A program made the position numbers and the translations under genes. From NCBI GenBank assembly GCA_039803545.1, contig JBDRYS010000001.1, forward strand, positions 499,866 through 563,865: DNA of 64,000 nt, read 5' to 3'. Of the stretch, positions 13,142 to 22,347 are shown piece after piece (position 1 is the first letter of the stretch; each line of letters begins with the position of its first letter). The notes beneath the pieces are model-generated. The model saw only the letters and a program-made list of their open reading frames with translations, made no database searches and had not been told where the DNA came from. This stretch comes from a candidate division WOR-3 bacterium. GTDB taxonomy: Bacteria; Hydrothermota; Hydrothermia; UBA1063.

Positions 13142-13894
13142 ATGAGAGCAAGAGAAATCGCTGAATACCTTGATAGTATCTTAAGAACCAAGGAAATTCA
13201 AGATGCATCGCTAAACGGTTTAATTCTCGAAAATTCCAATCACATAAGAAGAATTGGCCTTGCGGTGGATTTCAATCTTCCAGCCATCAGAAAAGCAGTT
13301 GAAGAAAAGGTTGATATGGTTCTCTTCCATCACGGACCATTTTGGGGCACTCCTCTACCCTTTGTAGGAGCATTGTATGAAAGATTCAAACTTCTCTTTC
13401 AGCACGACATTGCAGTCTATGTTTCACATCTCCCCCTTGATATGCATCCTGAATTCGGAAACAACGCCTATGCAATGAAATTGCTGGGTATTGAAGACCA
13501 TAAGGAATTCGGAGACTACCATGGGATAAAAATAGGAAGGGAATTTCAACTTAAGGAGCCTTTAAAATTCAAAGATTTCATTTCGCTTTTAGAGTCCAAA
13601 ATCGGAAAGGTCCTCCTTTACTGGGATTTTGGAAATAAAGAGATTGTAAGGGGCGCCTTCGTCTCGGGCGATGCGGTATCAGTTCTACCAGAAGCAATAG
13701 AAAAGGGTCTTGACGTTTTAGTCGTTGGTGAGCCAAGGCATTATGCCTACTCCATTGCTATAGATAACCATATCAATGTAGTTTTCCTTGGCCACTATCA
13801 ATCGGAAACTCTTGGACTTATTGCCTTAGCTGAACATCTCAAAGAAAAATTCTCCTTAGACTACGTGTTTTTACCAGCTCCAACGGGCTTGTAG
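13142..13894 (+). CDS. Nif3-like dinuclear metal-centre protein (GTP cyclohydrolase I type 2 homologue family)
   Basis: A conserved protein of the Nif3/YqfO family, which forms hexamers with a two-metal site; the true substrate is debated. At 250 residues it is the short form without the inserted PII-like domain. Metal-binding stretches are visible: LFHHGPFWG, VSHLPLDMHPEFGNN and, at the C-terminus, GHYQSETLG. The frame is open to 13106 upstream, but that would start in the T-tract of the terminator; the ATG at 13142, preceded by GGGGGGCAAA, is the better start. Confidence 0.88.
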   Translation: MRAREIAEYLDSILRTKEIQDASLNGLILENSNHIRRIGLAVDFNLPAIRKAVEEKVDMVLFHHGPFWGTPLPFVGALYERFKLLFQHDIAVYVSHLPLDMHPEFGNNAYAMKLLGIEDHKEFGDYHGIKIGREFQLKEPLKFKDFISLLESKIGKVLLYWDFGNKEIVRGAFVSGDAVSVLPEAIEKGLDVLVVGEPRHYAYSIAIDNHINVVFLGHYQSETLGLIALAEHLKEKFSLDYVFLPAPTGL

Positions 13895-14017
13895 GAACTG
13901 CACAAGGATTTTAAAATTTCCTCCTGTTTGGTAATGGTGCCAATCTCTCAATTTGTTTTGCAGATATTCTCGAGATTTCTTCCCATGTTGTTACAAATTC
14001 CAACGACACTTAAATGT

Positions 14018-14046
14018 TTGATTTTTTGCAGATTTCAAGGTAAAAT
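14018..14046 (+). promoter_or_regulatory. Promoter producing a probably leaderless sugar-permease transcript
   Basis: TTGATT (14018-14023), 17-base spacer, TAAAAT (14041-14046). The ATG of the first permease is at 14053, only six bases after the -10 box, and no Shine-Dalgarno sequence is present, so the message should begin at or next to the ATG. Confidence 0.62.
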
Positions 14047-14052
14047 TTAACA

Positions 14053-14997
14053 ATGCCAAACGAACGAAGGGAGATTATTTATGGTCTTCTTTTCCTGCTT
14101 CCTGCCCTTGTAATCCTTTTTATTTTTAAGGTTCTGCCTATCCTCTTTGCCTTTAACATCTCTTTCCACGAATGGGGAATCGCAGGGGATAAGGGGTTTG
14201 TTGGCCTCCAGAACTACAAGTTTTTACTCCGGGATAGGTACTTTTGGCAAGCTTTGTGGAACACCGTCTTATATACCATATTTTCCGTTCCCCTTAGCAT
14301 TGTACTTGCCCTCTTTATCGCCTATCTCCTTAACCAAAATATAAAAGGCGTTGGACTCTTCCGAACGGTATTCTTCTTACCAGTTATTACATCTTTGGTC
14401 GCTGTTTCTGTGGTGTGGAAATGGTTATACAATCCCCAGAGGGGCCTTTTTAACGCTATCCTTGCCTTCTTAAAACTTCCAACCCTAAAATGGCTTGAAG
14501 AACCACGAGGGATCTTTGAACTTTTAACGGGAAAAGACTTGCCTTATCTTCTTGAAGGGCCTTCCCTGGCTTTATTCTCTCTCGTTATTTTAAGCGTATG
14601 GAAATCCCTTGGTTACAATATAGTGATTTTTATCGCGGGTCTCAAAAATATTTCGGAAACTTATTATGAAGCTGCAAGGATTGATGGGGCGAATAGATGG
14701 CAGATAATAAAGCACGTGATGTTGCCCCTTCTCTCTCCCACGACCTTTTATGTGTTTATAATGACTACCATTTCTTCTTTTCAGGTGTTTGCCCCTGTGT
14801 GGATGATGACGGGGCCTCCAACGGGAGGTCCTCTTGGTACAACATCAGTAGTGGTTTACTACCTTTATAGAAAGGGATATGAAGAGTACCAGGTTGGATA
14901 CGGTTCTGCAATTGCCTTCGTTTTCTTCGTAATTATACTTTTAATAACTCTCTTCCAGCGTAAAGTGAGCGAAAAGAGGGTCTATTATGAAGTTTAG
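14053..14997 (+). CDS. Carbohydrate ABC transporter permease, MalF/UgpA-like
   Basis: Inner-membrane permease of a binding-protein-dependent sugar importer, CUT1 family. It has 314 residues with six membrane helices, starting with GLLFLLPALVILFIFKVLPI, and the EAA loop EAARIDGANRWQIIKHVMLPLLSP that docks on the ATPase. It overlaps the second permease by 11 bases. No solute-binding protein or MsmX-type ATPase is encoded within the flanking genes, so the substrate cannot be told and the rest of the transporter must be elsewhere. The start is set by the leaderless promoter at 14018-14046. Confidence 0.92.
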   Translation: MPNERREIIYGLLFLLPALVILFIFKVLPILFAFNISFHEWGIAGDKGFVGLQNYKFLLRDRYFWQALWNTVLYTIFSVPLSIVLALFIAYLLNQNIKGVGLFRTVFFLPVITSLVAVSVVWKWLYNPQRGLFNAILAFLKLPTLKWLEEPRGIFELLTGKDLPYLLEGPSLALFSLVILSVWKSLGYNIVIFIAGLKNISETYYEAARIDGANRWQIIKHVMLPLLSPTTFYVFIMTTISSFQVFAPVWMMTGPPTGGPLGTTSVVVYYLYRKGYEEYQVGYGSAIAFVFFVIILLITLFQRKVSEKRVYYEV

Positions 14998-15817
14998 AAG
15001 TGTCATAATCTGGAAAATCATTGTCTATTCAATCCTCATTGCCCTTGCTATACTTTCTATATTGCCATTTTATTGGATGCTAACAACCTCCTTTAAGACG
15101 CCTGCGGAATCCATTGCCGTTCCTCCTACATGGATTCCAAAAACCTTCACCCTCTTAGGCTATAAAACCGTCCTTACTAAAATTCACTTTCTCAGGTACA
15201 TGTATATCTCCCTTATCACCTCTATTCTCACCATCCTTGGCTCTCTTATAACGGCGCTTCTTGCCGCCTATGCCTTTTCCTGGATTCAGTTTAAGGGTAG
15301 AGATACTATTTTTATGGGCTTCTTATCTCTAATGATGGTGCCGATGCCGGTTTACATTATACCGCTCTTTCTCATAGTACAGAGACTTGGCTGGCTCGAT
15401 ACCCTGCAGGTTATGATAGTCCCCTGGACAGTAAGTATCTTTAGCATTTTCTTACTCAGGCAGAATATGCGCTCCATTCCCAAGGATTTATACGATGCAG
15501 CGGTCATTGATGGGTGCGGTAGACTGAGATTTCTGTTTCAAATAATTGTTCCTCTTATTAAACCTGCTATAACCACGATGGTCATCTTCGAGTTCATTTC
15601 CAGCTGGAACACCTTTATGTGGCCCCTTATGGTTATAAACAAAGACAATCTGAGACCCATTCAGGTTGGGCTTGCATACTTTGCCCAGGGCGAATCCACA
15701 AACTACCCTGCCCTTATGGCAGCTTCAACCCTTTCCATTCTGCCTCTTGTGATTTTATTCTTCATTGCCCAAAAACAGATAATCGAAAGTTATGCCAGAA
15801 GCGGTCTAAAAGAATAG
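14987..15817 (+). CDS. Carbohydrate ABC transporter permease, MalG/UgpE-like
   Basis: Second permease of the CUT1 sugar importer: 276 residues, six helices, EAA loop DAAVIDGCGRLRFLFQIIVPLIKP. The N-terminal SILPFYWMLTTSFKTPAE is typical of MalG proteins. It starts inside the MalF-like gene and ends 3 bases before the RNA ligase gene, so the three lie in one operon. Expected to pair with the previous product as the two membrane halves. Confidence 0.92.
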   Translation: MKFRSVIIWKIIVYSILIALAILSILPFYWMLTTSFKTPAESIAVPPTWIPKTFTLLGYKTVLTKIHFLRYMYISLITSILTILGSLITALLAAYAFSWIQFKGRDTIFMGFLSLMMVPMPVYIIPLFLIVQRLGWLDTLQVMIVPWTVSIFSIFLLRQNMRSIPKDLYDAAVIDGCGRLRFLFQIIVPLIKPAITTMVIFEFISSWNTFMWPLMVINKDNLRPIQVGLAYFAQGESTNYPALMAASTLSILPLVILFFIAQKQIIESYARSGLKE

Positions 15818-15820
15818 CTC

Positions 15821-16912
15821 ATGCAAGAAGCGGTCAAGCAAGCCCTTGACTTGAAAAAGGCCGTCTACGAAACCTATCGAGATATTCAATATATTCGTTT
15901 CGTTGATGACTCGAAAATCTTTAAGCGGGGCACTATAGTAATTGGGGACACAATTATTCCTCCTTACCCTAAAATTGGGCGTCTTTTTGTTTTAGAAGAA
16001 GGTCTTAAGCGTTTTTTCAAAGAGCCCTTCTACATAGAGGAAAAGGCCGATGGTTACAATATAAGGGTAATATATTACAAAGAGAGGCCTCTTGCCATTA
16101 CCCGAGGAGGCTTCATCTGTCCCTTTAGTACTGACAGACTTAAAGATTTTTATGACTTCAATGAATTTTTTAGAAAATACCCAGAACTTGTCCTCTGTGG
16201 AGAAATCGTAGGCCCCAATAACCCTTATATGGAATTGCATCCACCCTACATCACCTTTGACGTTGCCTTTAGGCTATTTGACATCTATGATTTGAAAGAA
16301 AATAGGTTTTTACTACCTGAAGAGCGTTATAAAATTGCTGATACCTTTCAGATACCACAGGTTACCAGGTACGGACTTTACACAACCGGGGATATTGAAA
16401 GGATCAAGGAACTTATATTAAAACTCAACGCTGAAGAGATTGAGGGAGTTGTAATCAAGTCCGCCCAAAGGCATTTAAGATATTTCAAGTACGCCACCCC
16501 CATTATCAACATTAAGGACATTGAAGCCGATGTAGATTTACTCCTTGAACTCCCCGGTGAATTTTTTATTCAAAGAATCATAAGGTTTGCCCTCTCATCC
16601 CTTGAACTTGGTTACGATGGAAAAGAAATGGCTAATAGATTGGGTGAAATTTTCATTGAAAACTTCAAGAAGATTGTACAGGAATTTAAAGAGTCAGGTA
16701 AAATATCGCGCCAATACGTGCTCTATTTCAATGAAGAGGAAAACATTGAGGAATTTTTGAAACTGGAAAACAGGGCCTCGGACTTGATTAAAGTAAAACT
16801 CATTGGAGTCGAAAGGGAACAAAACAAATACAAAGTTACCATCGAGAAAACCTTCCTTAAAGCAACCTCACGGCTTTACAGGCTTATCAGAGGTTATCCT
16901 CTTTACGATTAG
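15821..16912 (+). CDS. ATP-dependent RNA ligase, Rnl3 (Pab1020) family
   Basis: Joins or circularises RNA ends with ATP through a lysine-AMP intermediate. The nucleotidyltransferase motif I is EEKADGYN with the expected nucleophile K75. Further motifs are FICPFSTDR, the CGEIVGPNNPY stretch (motif III region), EGVVIKSA (motif IV) and an RYFKYATP segment (motif V). At 363 residues with a helical C-terminal domain it fits the archaeal-type Rnl3 enzymes known from Pyrococcus and Methanothermobacter. It starts 3 bases after the MalG-like gene and its tail overlaps the convergent partner gene by 26 bases. Rare in bacteria; horizontal origin from archaea is possible but not shown. Confidence 0.88.
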   Translation: MQEAVKQALDLKKAVYETYRDIQYIRFVDDSKIFKRGTIVIGDTIIPPYPKIGRLFVLEEGLKRFFKEPFYIEEKADGYNIRVIYYKERPLAITRGGFICPFSTDRLKDFYDFNEFFRKYPELVLCGEIVGPNNPYMELHPPYITFDVAFRLFDIYDLKENRFLLPEERYKIADTFQIPQVTRYGLYTTGDIERIKELILKLNAEEIEGVVIKSAQRHLRYFKYATPIINIKDIEADVDLLLELPGEFFIQRIIRFALSSLELGYDGKEMANRLGEIFIENFKKIVQEFKESGKISRQYVLYFNEEENIEEFLKLENRASDLIKVKLIGVEREQNKYKVTIEKTFLKATSRLYRLIRGYPLYD

Positions 16913-17471
16913 AGAGAAGTACTGAAATTAACGCCTTTGGGTTGATATATCTTACTCCGAGCTTTTCTGCCCACTTTCTTACACCCTCATCGGCAGAGAC
17001 AATGGCAGCACCAAGTTCCATAGCGAGAAGAATCAAATCTACATCCTCCGTTGAATCTATAATGCCACTTCTTAGTGCCTCACGATACTTGTTCCTTAAA
17101 CGATTGATGATCTTTTCCTTACTCTGTTTCTCGGCAACCTGAACCGCTTCTTCAGCAACCCTTAAACCCTTATTAATTCGGTTTCTGACCTCTTCAATTA
17201 GCTCATAAAGGAGGAATCCGGGGACCTCAATATTGAACCTTTTAGGGGATTTCAATTTTATAGTCAGGTCCGCTTCAGGGGGTATACTATCTTCTCCCAG
17301 AATGAGATTCAACTCCTCAAACACCGAAGGAGGCATATAAAATTCAAATTCATTCTTAAAGCTCTTTGCGAGTTCTAAAAAATTCCTGAAGGCATCCTTT
17401 GCGCTTTTACCAAAGAGGCTGTAAACATCAGGATTTGTAAATACACTGGTGTCAATAACGATTTTTTCCAT
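16887..17471 (-). CDS. RNA ligase partner protein, PIN-domain family
   Basis: A 194-residue PIN-fold protein of the family named RNA ligase partner because it accompanies Rnl3 genes. Acidic residues expected for a PIN metal site are present: D7 in VIDTSVF, E48 in PSVFEELN, D141-D143 in STEDVDLILLA and D159 in VSADEGVRKWA. It probably cleaves or binds RNA and may create or process the ligase substrate. It is convergent with and overlaps the ligase gene, and lies 20 bases behind sppA, with which it may be co-transcribed. Family recognition is firm; biochemical role is not known. Confidence 0.87.
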   Translation of the reverse strand: MEKIVIDTSVFTNPDVYSLFGKSAKDAFRNFLELAKSFKNEFEFYMPPSVFEELNLILGEDSIPPEADLTIKLKSPKRFNIEVPGFLLYELIEEVRNRINKGLRVAEEAVQVAEKQSKEKIINRLRNKYREALRSGIIDSTEDVDLILLAMELGAAIVSADEGVRKWAEKLGVRYINPKALISVLLSNRKEDNL

Positions 17472-17491
17472 AGTAAAATTTTACTTCCTTT

Positions 17492-19657
17492 CTATCTTAC
17501 AATCAAAGGTTTTGTAAACTCAATGTAAGATGGTCCCTCTAACAGCATATCCAAAACCGTTGTTTGAGGCATCAGATTAGCAAAGGGCAAGGAAGGCTTG
17601 CGAGTCGGGTAATAGATAACTTTAACGTCCTCACATTTTATAAGAACTTTAGAAAGTTTTATCGCATCCAAAATTCCACCATTCTCATCAACAATTCCAA
17701 TCCTTTTTGCATCTCTTCCACTCCATATCCTACCCCTTCCAATTTTGTCAACGCTATCCGGATCAAGCCCCCTACCCTCCTGGATTCTCTTCAGGAATTT
17801 CTGGTATGCCCATTGGATTTCTCTATTCATTATCTCTTCACCCTCAGGTCCGAGCTCTTCATAGGATGAAAAAGATAGGGCATATTTTCCAATTTTAACG
17901 GAATATAAATTTATTCCCAATTTGTTAAAGAGCCCCGTGGTCACAAATTTACCATTGAGAACGCCTATTGAACCCGTTAATGTCGTTTTAGAAGCAAGTA
18001 CCTTTGTTCCTGCTGAGGAGATGTAATATCCTCCCGATGCAGCAACAGAGCCCATTGTTACTATCACAGGTTTCTTTTTGGACACCTTTCTTATTGCATT
18101 CCACATAATATCGGAAGCGAGGGCAGAACCGCCGGGTGAATTTACCCTGAGAATTACGGCTTTTACTCTCCTGTCTTTTTCGAGCTTCGAAAAGGTTTTT
18201 TCAATTGTCGAAGAGCCGAGGTTTCTTCCGCCGATAAAAGGAAGTGGGAGTGGATTGTCACTACTCTCCCCCTCCACTATGCTCCCATCTGCCACTACAT
18301 AGGCAACTTTATACTTTGGTTCATACCAGGCTGTTCTCACGGGTTGCCAAGGATTTCTTAATCCTCGTACAATTTGAACCTTTTTTCCAAATTCTTTCCT
18401 TATAATGTCCTGAATATCGCTTTCAAAAATTAACGAATCAACATACTTCTTCTCTTTAGCCTTATCTGCGTTAATTACAGCGTATTCAAAAATGGAATCA
18501 ATCTCCGGGATGGCTTCCTTTGCATAGTCGTAGATTGTATTAAGATAAGCCATAAGCTGCTCTCTGTTATAAGAACTCATTGTGTCCATAATAAAGGGTT
18601 CCGCCGCCGACTTGTATTCACCAATTCTCTGGAACTCCGGCTTGATACCGAGCCTTTCTAAAGCGGTCTTGAAATACATACTAACTGTGCCCAAACCGGG
18701 TATAAAAATGTCGCCCGAAGGGTTTAGAAAGACCTTATCTCCAGCTCTTGCAAGAAGATATGAACCTAAGAAATAGTTTTCGGAGTAGGTATAAACTTTA
18801 ATTCCATTTTGCCTGAGTTTCGAAATGACATTCCTGAGTTCTTCGATCTGATTAATAGAAAGGGCAACATTGTCTAAAATTAGGAAAAGACCCTTTACCG
18901 ATTTATCTGAAGAAAGGGAATCAAGGGCAGTAACTAAATCAAAAAAGGACATTTTTCTTCTCATTGCGAAGGAACCCTCCGCCCTCATTTCATCATATTC
19001 CCCGCTCAGACGAACAATATGGACTTTTGGCATCTTCATGAGAGAAGGGTAAGGGTTGGCAGATATTATGGCACCATAAGTGGTTTTATTATCTTCCCGC
19101 GATCCAGAGAACACGAGGTTTCCAAGGCTTATTTCAACTCCAAAAGAAGGTTTTCCATCTTTAACAGTTGTTGCATATAAATTAATTCCGCTCACCGGCT
19201 CAAGCTCAATCCCGCCTTCGAAATGCTTGCCATTTGTAACATCAACATAGACCTTGACATATTCCTTGAAGGGTTTTATAGCAAGGCCAAATCTATTATT
19301 TTTATAGTTATTGTATGTATAGCCACAGGACAGAAAATCCGCGGGTCTTAAAAGTATTCCACCGTAATAACCGTATCCAGAGTCTTTTGCATATTTTAAG
19401 CCCAATCCTAAGTATACATTCTCCGCAAGTTTGATGCCGTCAGCCACATAATAGGAATTCGAACCTTTATCCCAGGAAAAACCAAGGGTTCCTGAATAGA
19501 GGTTTAAACGGTAATTATCTTTATTGCCAAAATAAGATAACTCAAAGCCCTGAGAGAAAGCAAGGCCCGCCGGATTAACTGTAGTTGCGAGACTCCGCTC
19601 AGAGAGAGCCACAGAATTTAAATTGAAAAAAGATGAAAGAATTAGAAAAAATAACAT
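17492..19657 (-). CDS. sppA: SppA-type S49 serine protease fused to an N-terminal barrel-like domain
   Basis: A signal peptide peptidase-like protease of 721 residues. After a signal sequence (MLFFLILSSFFNLNSVALS), residues 20-205 are rich in alternating aromatic beta strands with glycine turns (SYFGNKDNYRLNLYSG, YGYYGGILLRPADFLS), like an outer-membrane barrel or porin fragment. Two S49 domains follow. The catalytic lysine is in GEYKSAAEPF near residue 347 and the nucleophile serine in SVAASGGYY near 539, matching the two-domain 67-kDa class. A TATAAT lies on the minus strand about 35 bases before the AAAGGGAGG site, but without a good -35. The N-terminal part differs from E. coli SppA, which begins with a plain membrane anchor. 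Confidence 0.88.
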   Translation of the reverse strand: MLFFLILSSFFNLNSVALSERSLATTVNPAGLAFSQGFELSYFGNKDNYRLNLYSGTLGFSWDKGSNSYYVADGIKLAENVYLGLGLKYAKDSGYGYYGGILLRPADFLSCGYTYNNYKNNRFGLAIKPFKEYVKVYVDVTNGKHFEGGIELEPVSGINLYATTVKDGKPSFGVEISLGNLVFSGSREDNKTTYGAIISANPYPSLMKMPKVHIVRLSGEYDEMRAEGSFAMRRKMSFFDLVTALDSLSSDKSVKGLFLILDNVALSINQIEELRNVISKLRQNGIKVYTYSENYFLGSYLLARAGDKVFLNPSGDIFIPGLGTVSMYFKTALERLGIKPEFQRIGEYKSAAEPFIMDTMSSYNREQLMAYLNTIYDYAKEAIPEIDSIFEYAVINADKAKEKKYVDSLIFESDIQDIIRKEFGKKVQIVRGLRNPWQPVRTAWYEPKYKVAYVVADGSIVEGESSDNPLPLPFIGGRNLGSSTIEKTFSKLEKDRRVKAVILRVNSPGGSALASDIMWNAIRKVSKKKPVIVTMGSVAASGGYYISSAGTKVLASKTTLTGSIGVLNGKFVTTGLFNKLGINLYSVKIGKYALSFSSYEELGPEGEEIMNREIQWAYQKFLKRIQEGRGLDPDSVDKIGRGRIWSGRDAKRIGIVDENGGILDAIKLSKVLIKCEDVKVIYYPTRKPSLPFANLMPQTTVLDMLLEGPSYIEFTKPLIVR

Positions 19658-20238
19658 AAAAACCTCCCTTTTTAAAGCAGTAAAATTATAGGGTTTGAAA
19701 GGGGAAAGGAAAAGGCAAGTGGGCCAGCAAATAGATGGGGCAGGGAGAAGTTCAAAATCAGGGGGTGTTTGGAGTTTAAAGGAAAAAATTTATGGGAGCC
19801 CAGTAAAGTTAAGTTACTCTTAGTGGATGAGCTATCATGAAACTAATAACTGTATAATTGCAAGTTAGATTGCCATAGATTTATTGGCAATTTAGTAATG
19901 CAGGCCAAGGCATCTTTTGAAACCTTATGATTCAAATTTAAGAAAAACATCTTTCAAAACTAATGGTTTCAAAAGGTTAAAATTAAATTAGAGCCACTTC
20001 GTCGTGCATCGACTATGGCTGGCACTTACAACTTCTTGTGAAGCTTTCGGATAGAAGATCTGCTTTCACCTTGCATCGGCAGTAGCTGGTCTAACCGGTT
20101 TTAAAATTTTAAAAGTCCGCAAACACAGCCGCAATGTTTATATAAATCCCAAAATTTTGCCTTAAAAGGCTTCTTTAAAATTGTCGGTGAATTGGCTCTT
20201 TCTGATATTACAAGGGGATTTAAAAAAACTCTTTCAAA
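19658..20238. other. Non-coding stretch with an 11-bp inverted repeat and a short imperfect direct repeat
   Basis: No convincing gene. I see an 11-base inverted repeat, CTTTTGAAACC at 19914-19924 and GGTTTCAAAAG at 19965-19975, with a 40-base loop. I also see a GC-richer patch at 19990-20100 where GCATCG...GCTGG occurs twice (about 20006-20022 and 20073-20089, 13 of 17 bases alike). A smaller inverted repeat, ATTGCCA/TGGCAAT, is at 19870-19892. The purpose of these is unknown. Confidence 0.4.
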
Positions 20239-20273
20239 AATTTGCGCGCGCCCCGAAGGGGCGCGCGCAAATT
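20239..20273 (-). terminator. Very strong terminator hairpin ending the surface operon
   Basis: A perfect 16-bp stem (20239-20254 with 20258-20273, core GCGCGCGCCCC) and a 3-base loop. On the minus strand it is followed by TTTTTG and, after a short gap, a T7 run. It lies 20 bases beyond the stop at 20294. Confidence 0.9.
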
Positions 20274-20293
20274 GAAAACAAAAGCCACACTCC

Positions 20294-22186
20294 TTACTTT
20301 ACTATCACTACCTTCTGAGTAGCCACCTTACCATCCGCATTGACAACTAAGAAGTAGGCACCAGGTCTCACATTGGATACATCAACCTTCACGCTCTTTC
20401 CAAACCCTTTGCCTTCATAAAGCGTTATCACCTTTCTACCTTCGACATTGTAAAGTTCAGCCCTTACCATGTTCGCATTTGTCGGTATACTAAGCTCTAA
20501 GCTTGATTTTGCAATCGAGTTTTTCAATGTCACTAAGCCAGTCTCTCTAACACTGGAAGGTACAATATCTGCATCAGTTCTCGGATAGAGGGTCCCTCTG
20601 TACCTTAAAATACCTACGAGCATATCAATCTGCTGATGAACTTCAGTGGGCCTCCAGGTATATCCAATCGCCTGATCCCCCTCGACCGTTAAGACAAAGG
20701 TATCTGGCTCAACATAAGTATATACTCTCCAATCGCCACCAGTACCAACATCATACACAAACACCGGTGGTTGAACAGCCACCAATACGTGTTCCCATTG
20801 TTCAGAAACGGCACCCGCTTCGTTTCTAAGATCCGGTAAAGGAACCACTACTGGATTTACAGTATGCCCACTACTTACAACCCTATAATACCTTATGTTG
20901 ATAAGTTCTGTTATTGCATTGGCACCGTATTCAGCAACATCACCTGCAATTATCACCGAATCCCCTTCTTGCATCGCATTTACAGGGATGAAATTGGGGC
21001 TATCAAATCCGTGAATACCCGTCCAGGGTCCTTCACCCTGCTGCACAAAGAAGATTGGATAAAGGAATTTGTCCTTCCAGCCCGTGATTATACCTGTGAT
21101 CGTCACAGTTCTTCCCATCCAGTTACTCCTGAAACCATTGGCAGAATCATTCGGCATAGTATCAGACTCAATTAAAGTTATCGGGGTAAAGCCACCGTAG
21201 AAATAGGCTGTATCGGTAACTTGTTGTCCGTAGGTGTCTGTTAGGTTCTGTCCAAAGAATCTATATTTAAGTGCATCAACCATGTTGTCAGTTGTCAAGG
21301 TCACATAATGGCTATCACTGGTTGATACCTCCGCTGAAATCACATTGAGAGGGGTTGAAGTTGCACTATCCTGCAAAATATACTTTGTTGGATCTTGAGC
21401 AGTAGAAGGTCTCATTGGGGTCTTGAACTTGATCAATACCTTGTTTCTATCGATGGAGTAAATGTCAGCGACACCAGGGAGTAAGAATTCATAATCGTCA
21501 ATAGACCTTGGCCTCAGCATGTAATAGGTTATACCACCAAGTGTTCTGGTTTCTACAATCCCTTGAATGTTCATCGCATCGCCAACGGTAGGAGTGTATG
21601 AGTAATTGTTCCTTACAATAACATAACCAGTGCCATCAGAGATCTCAAATTCGTTATTGGTTCCAAGCCCAGTTCTCGTTACGTAGGCATTTTCAATTCT
21701 CACAAGAACACCTTCGTAGGCCTCAGCGGAGTCGACAGGGAAAGCAGAAGTGGATGTTGTATCAAGATGGGCACAGGTAATGAGTGCTGGTGCAGGTGGT
21801 GTATGTCCTGTATCAACAATCTGAAAATCGCTTATACTGTTAACTTGAATTTCCGTATTACCATAATACTCTAATACACCGCCTGTGAAAACCACACTGT
21901 CACCTACGTTTATTGGGGGCAAAGTTCCAGCAGAGGCTGGGAAGTAAACCATTATACCACGCCAAGGGCCTCCTGGATTCATTTCGACGAAGATGTTACG
22001 AGTGCCTGTAACCCCCGTCTTAGCAACAACAATACCCCTTAGGGTAACGGTCTGATATACCCAAAGGGAAGCCTGGGTGTTTGGATCCCTCTCGTACTGG
22101 ATCGCATATATGGTGGTATCCACCGCCTGGGCGCTCAGCATTGTGAAGCCCAGGAGGAGTACTGTTACTATACTTTTGACCCTCAT
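20294..22186 (-). CDS. Secreted protein with two OB-like modules and a C-terminal sorting domain
   Basis: A 630-residue exported protein with a signal peptide ending near SAQA. It contains two related modules of about 100 residues (roughly 40-140 and 360-465). Each runs TVT(L/I)(R/T)GI..., GPW(R/T)GI..., GDSV...AG/TG, EYG/YYGN, and resembles the OB-fold-like domains found beside secreted nucleases. Between them is a putative beta-sandwich region. The last 80 residues (VRAELYNVEGRKVITLYEG ... GAYFLVVNADGKVATQKVVIVK, shown in parts) are a classic T9SS/Por-type sorting domain, so the protein is probably exported and attached at the surface. The start at 22186 is set by AGGAGG; the GTG six bases earlier lies in that site. 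No catalytic motif seen. Confidence 0.82.
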   Translation of the reverse strand: MRVKSIVTVLLLGFTMLSAQAVDTTIYAIQYERDPNTQASLWVYQTVTLRGIVVAKTGVTGTRNIFVEMNPGGPWRGIMVYFPASAGTLPPINVGDSVVFTGGVLEYYGNTEIQVNSISDFQIVDTGHTPPAPALITCAHLDTTSTSAFPVDSAEAYEGVLVRIENAYVTRTGLGTNNEFEISDGTGYVIVRNNYSYTPTVGDAMNIQGIVETRTLGGITYYMLRPRSIDDYEFLLPGVADIYSIDRNKVLIKFKTPMRPSTAQDPTKYILQDSATSTPLNVISAEVSTSDSHYVTLTTDNMVDALKYRFFGQNLTDTYGQQVTDTAYFYGGFTPITLIESDTMPNDSANGFRSNWMGRTVTITGIITGWKDKFLYPIFFVQQGEGPWTGIHGFDSPNFIPVNAMQEGDSVIIAGDVAEYGANAITELINIRYYRVVSSGHTVNPVVVPLPDLRNEAGAVSEQWEHVLVAVQPPVFVYDVGTGGDWRVYTYVEPDTFVLTVEGDQAIGYTWRPTEVHQQIDMLVGILRYRGTLYPRTDADIVPSSVRETGLVTLKNSIAKSSLELSIPTNANMVRAELYNVEGRKVITLYEGKGFGKSVKVDVSNVRPGAYFLVVNADGKVATQKVVIVK

Positions 22187-22347
22187 AAACACCTCCTGTT
22201 TTTATGTTTTGAATCTTTGACTTGTAAAAATTGTAAAGTTAAAATTTCAAACATGTGTTAAGAATATGTCAGGCCCCGTTTACAAATCCTCTGCTGCTTA
22301 AAATGATCGTCTGTTTGGCGCAATTTAAATTCAATAGCCATATCCAG

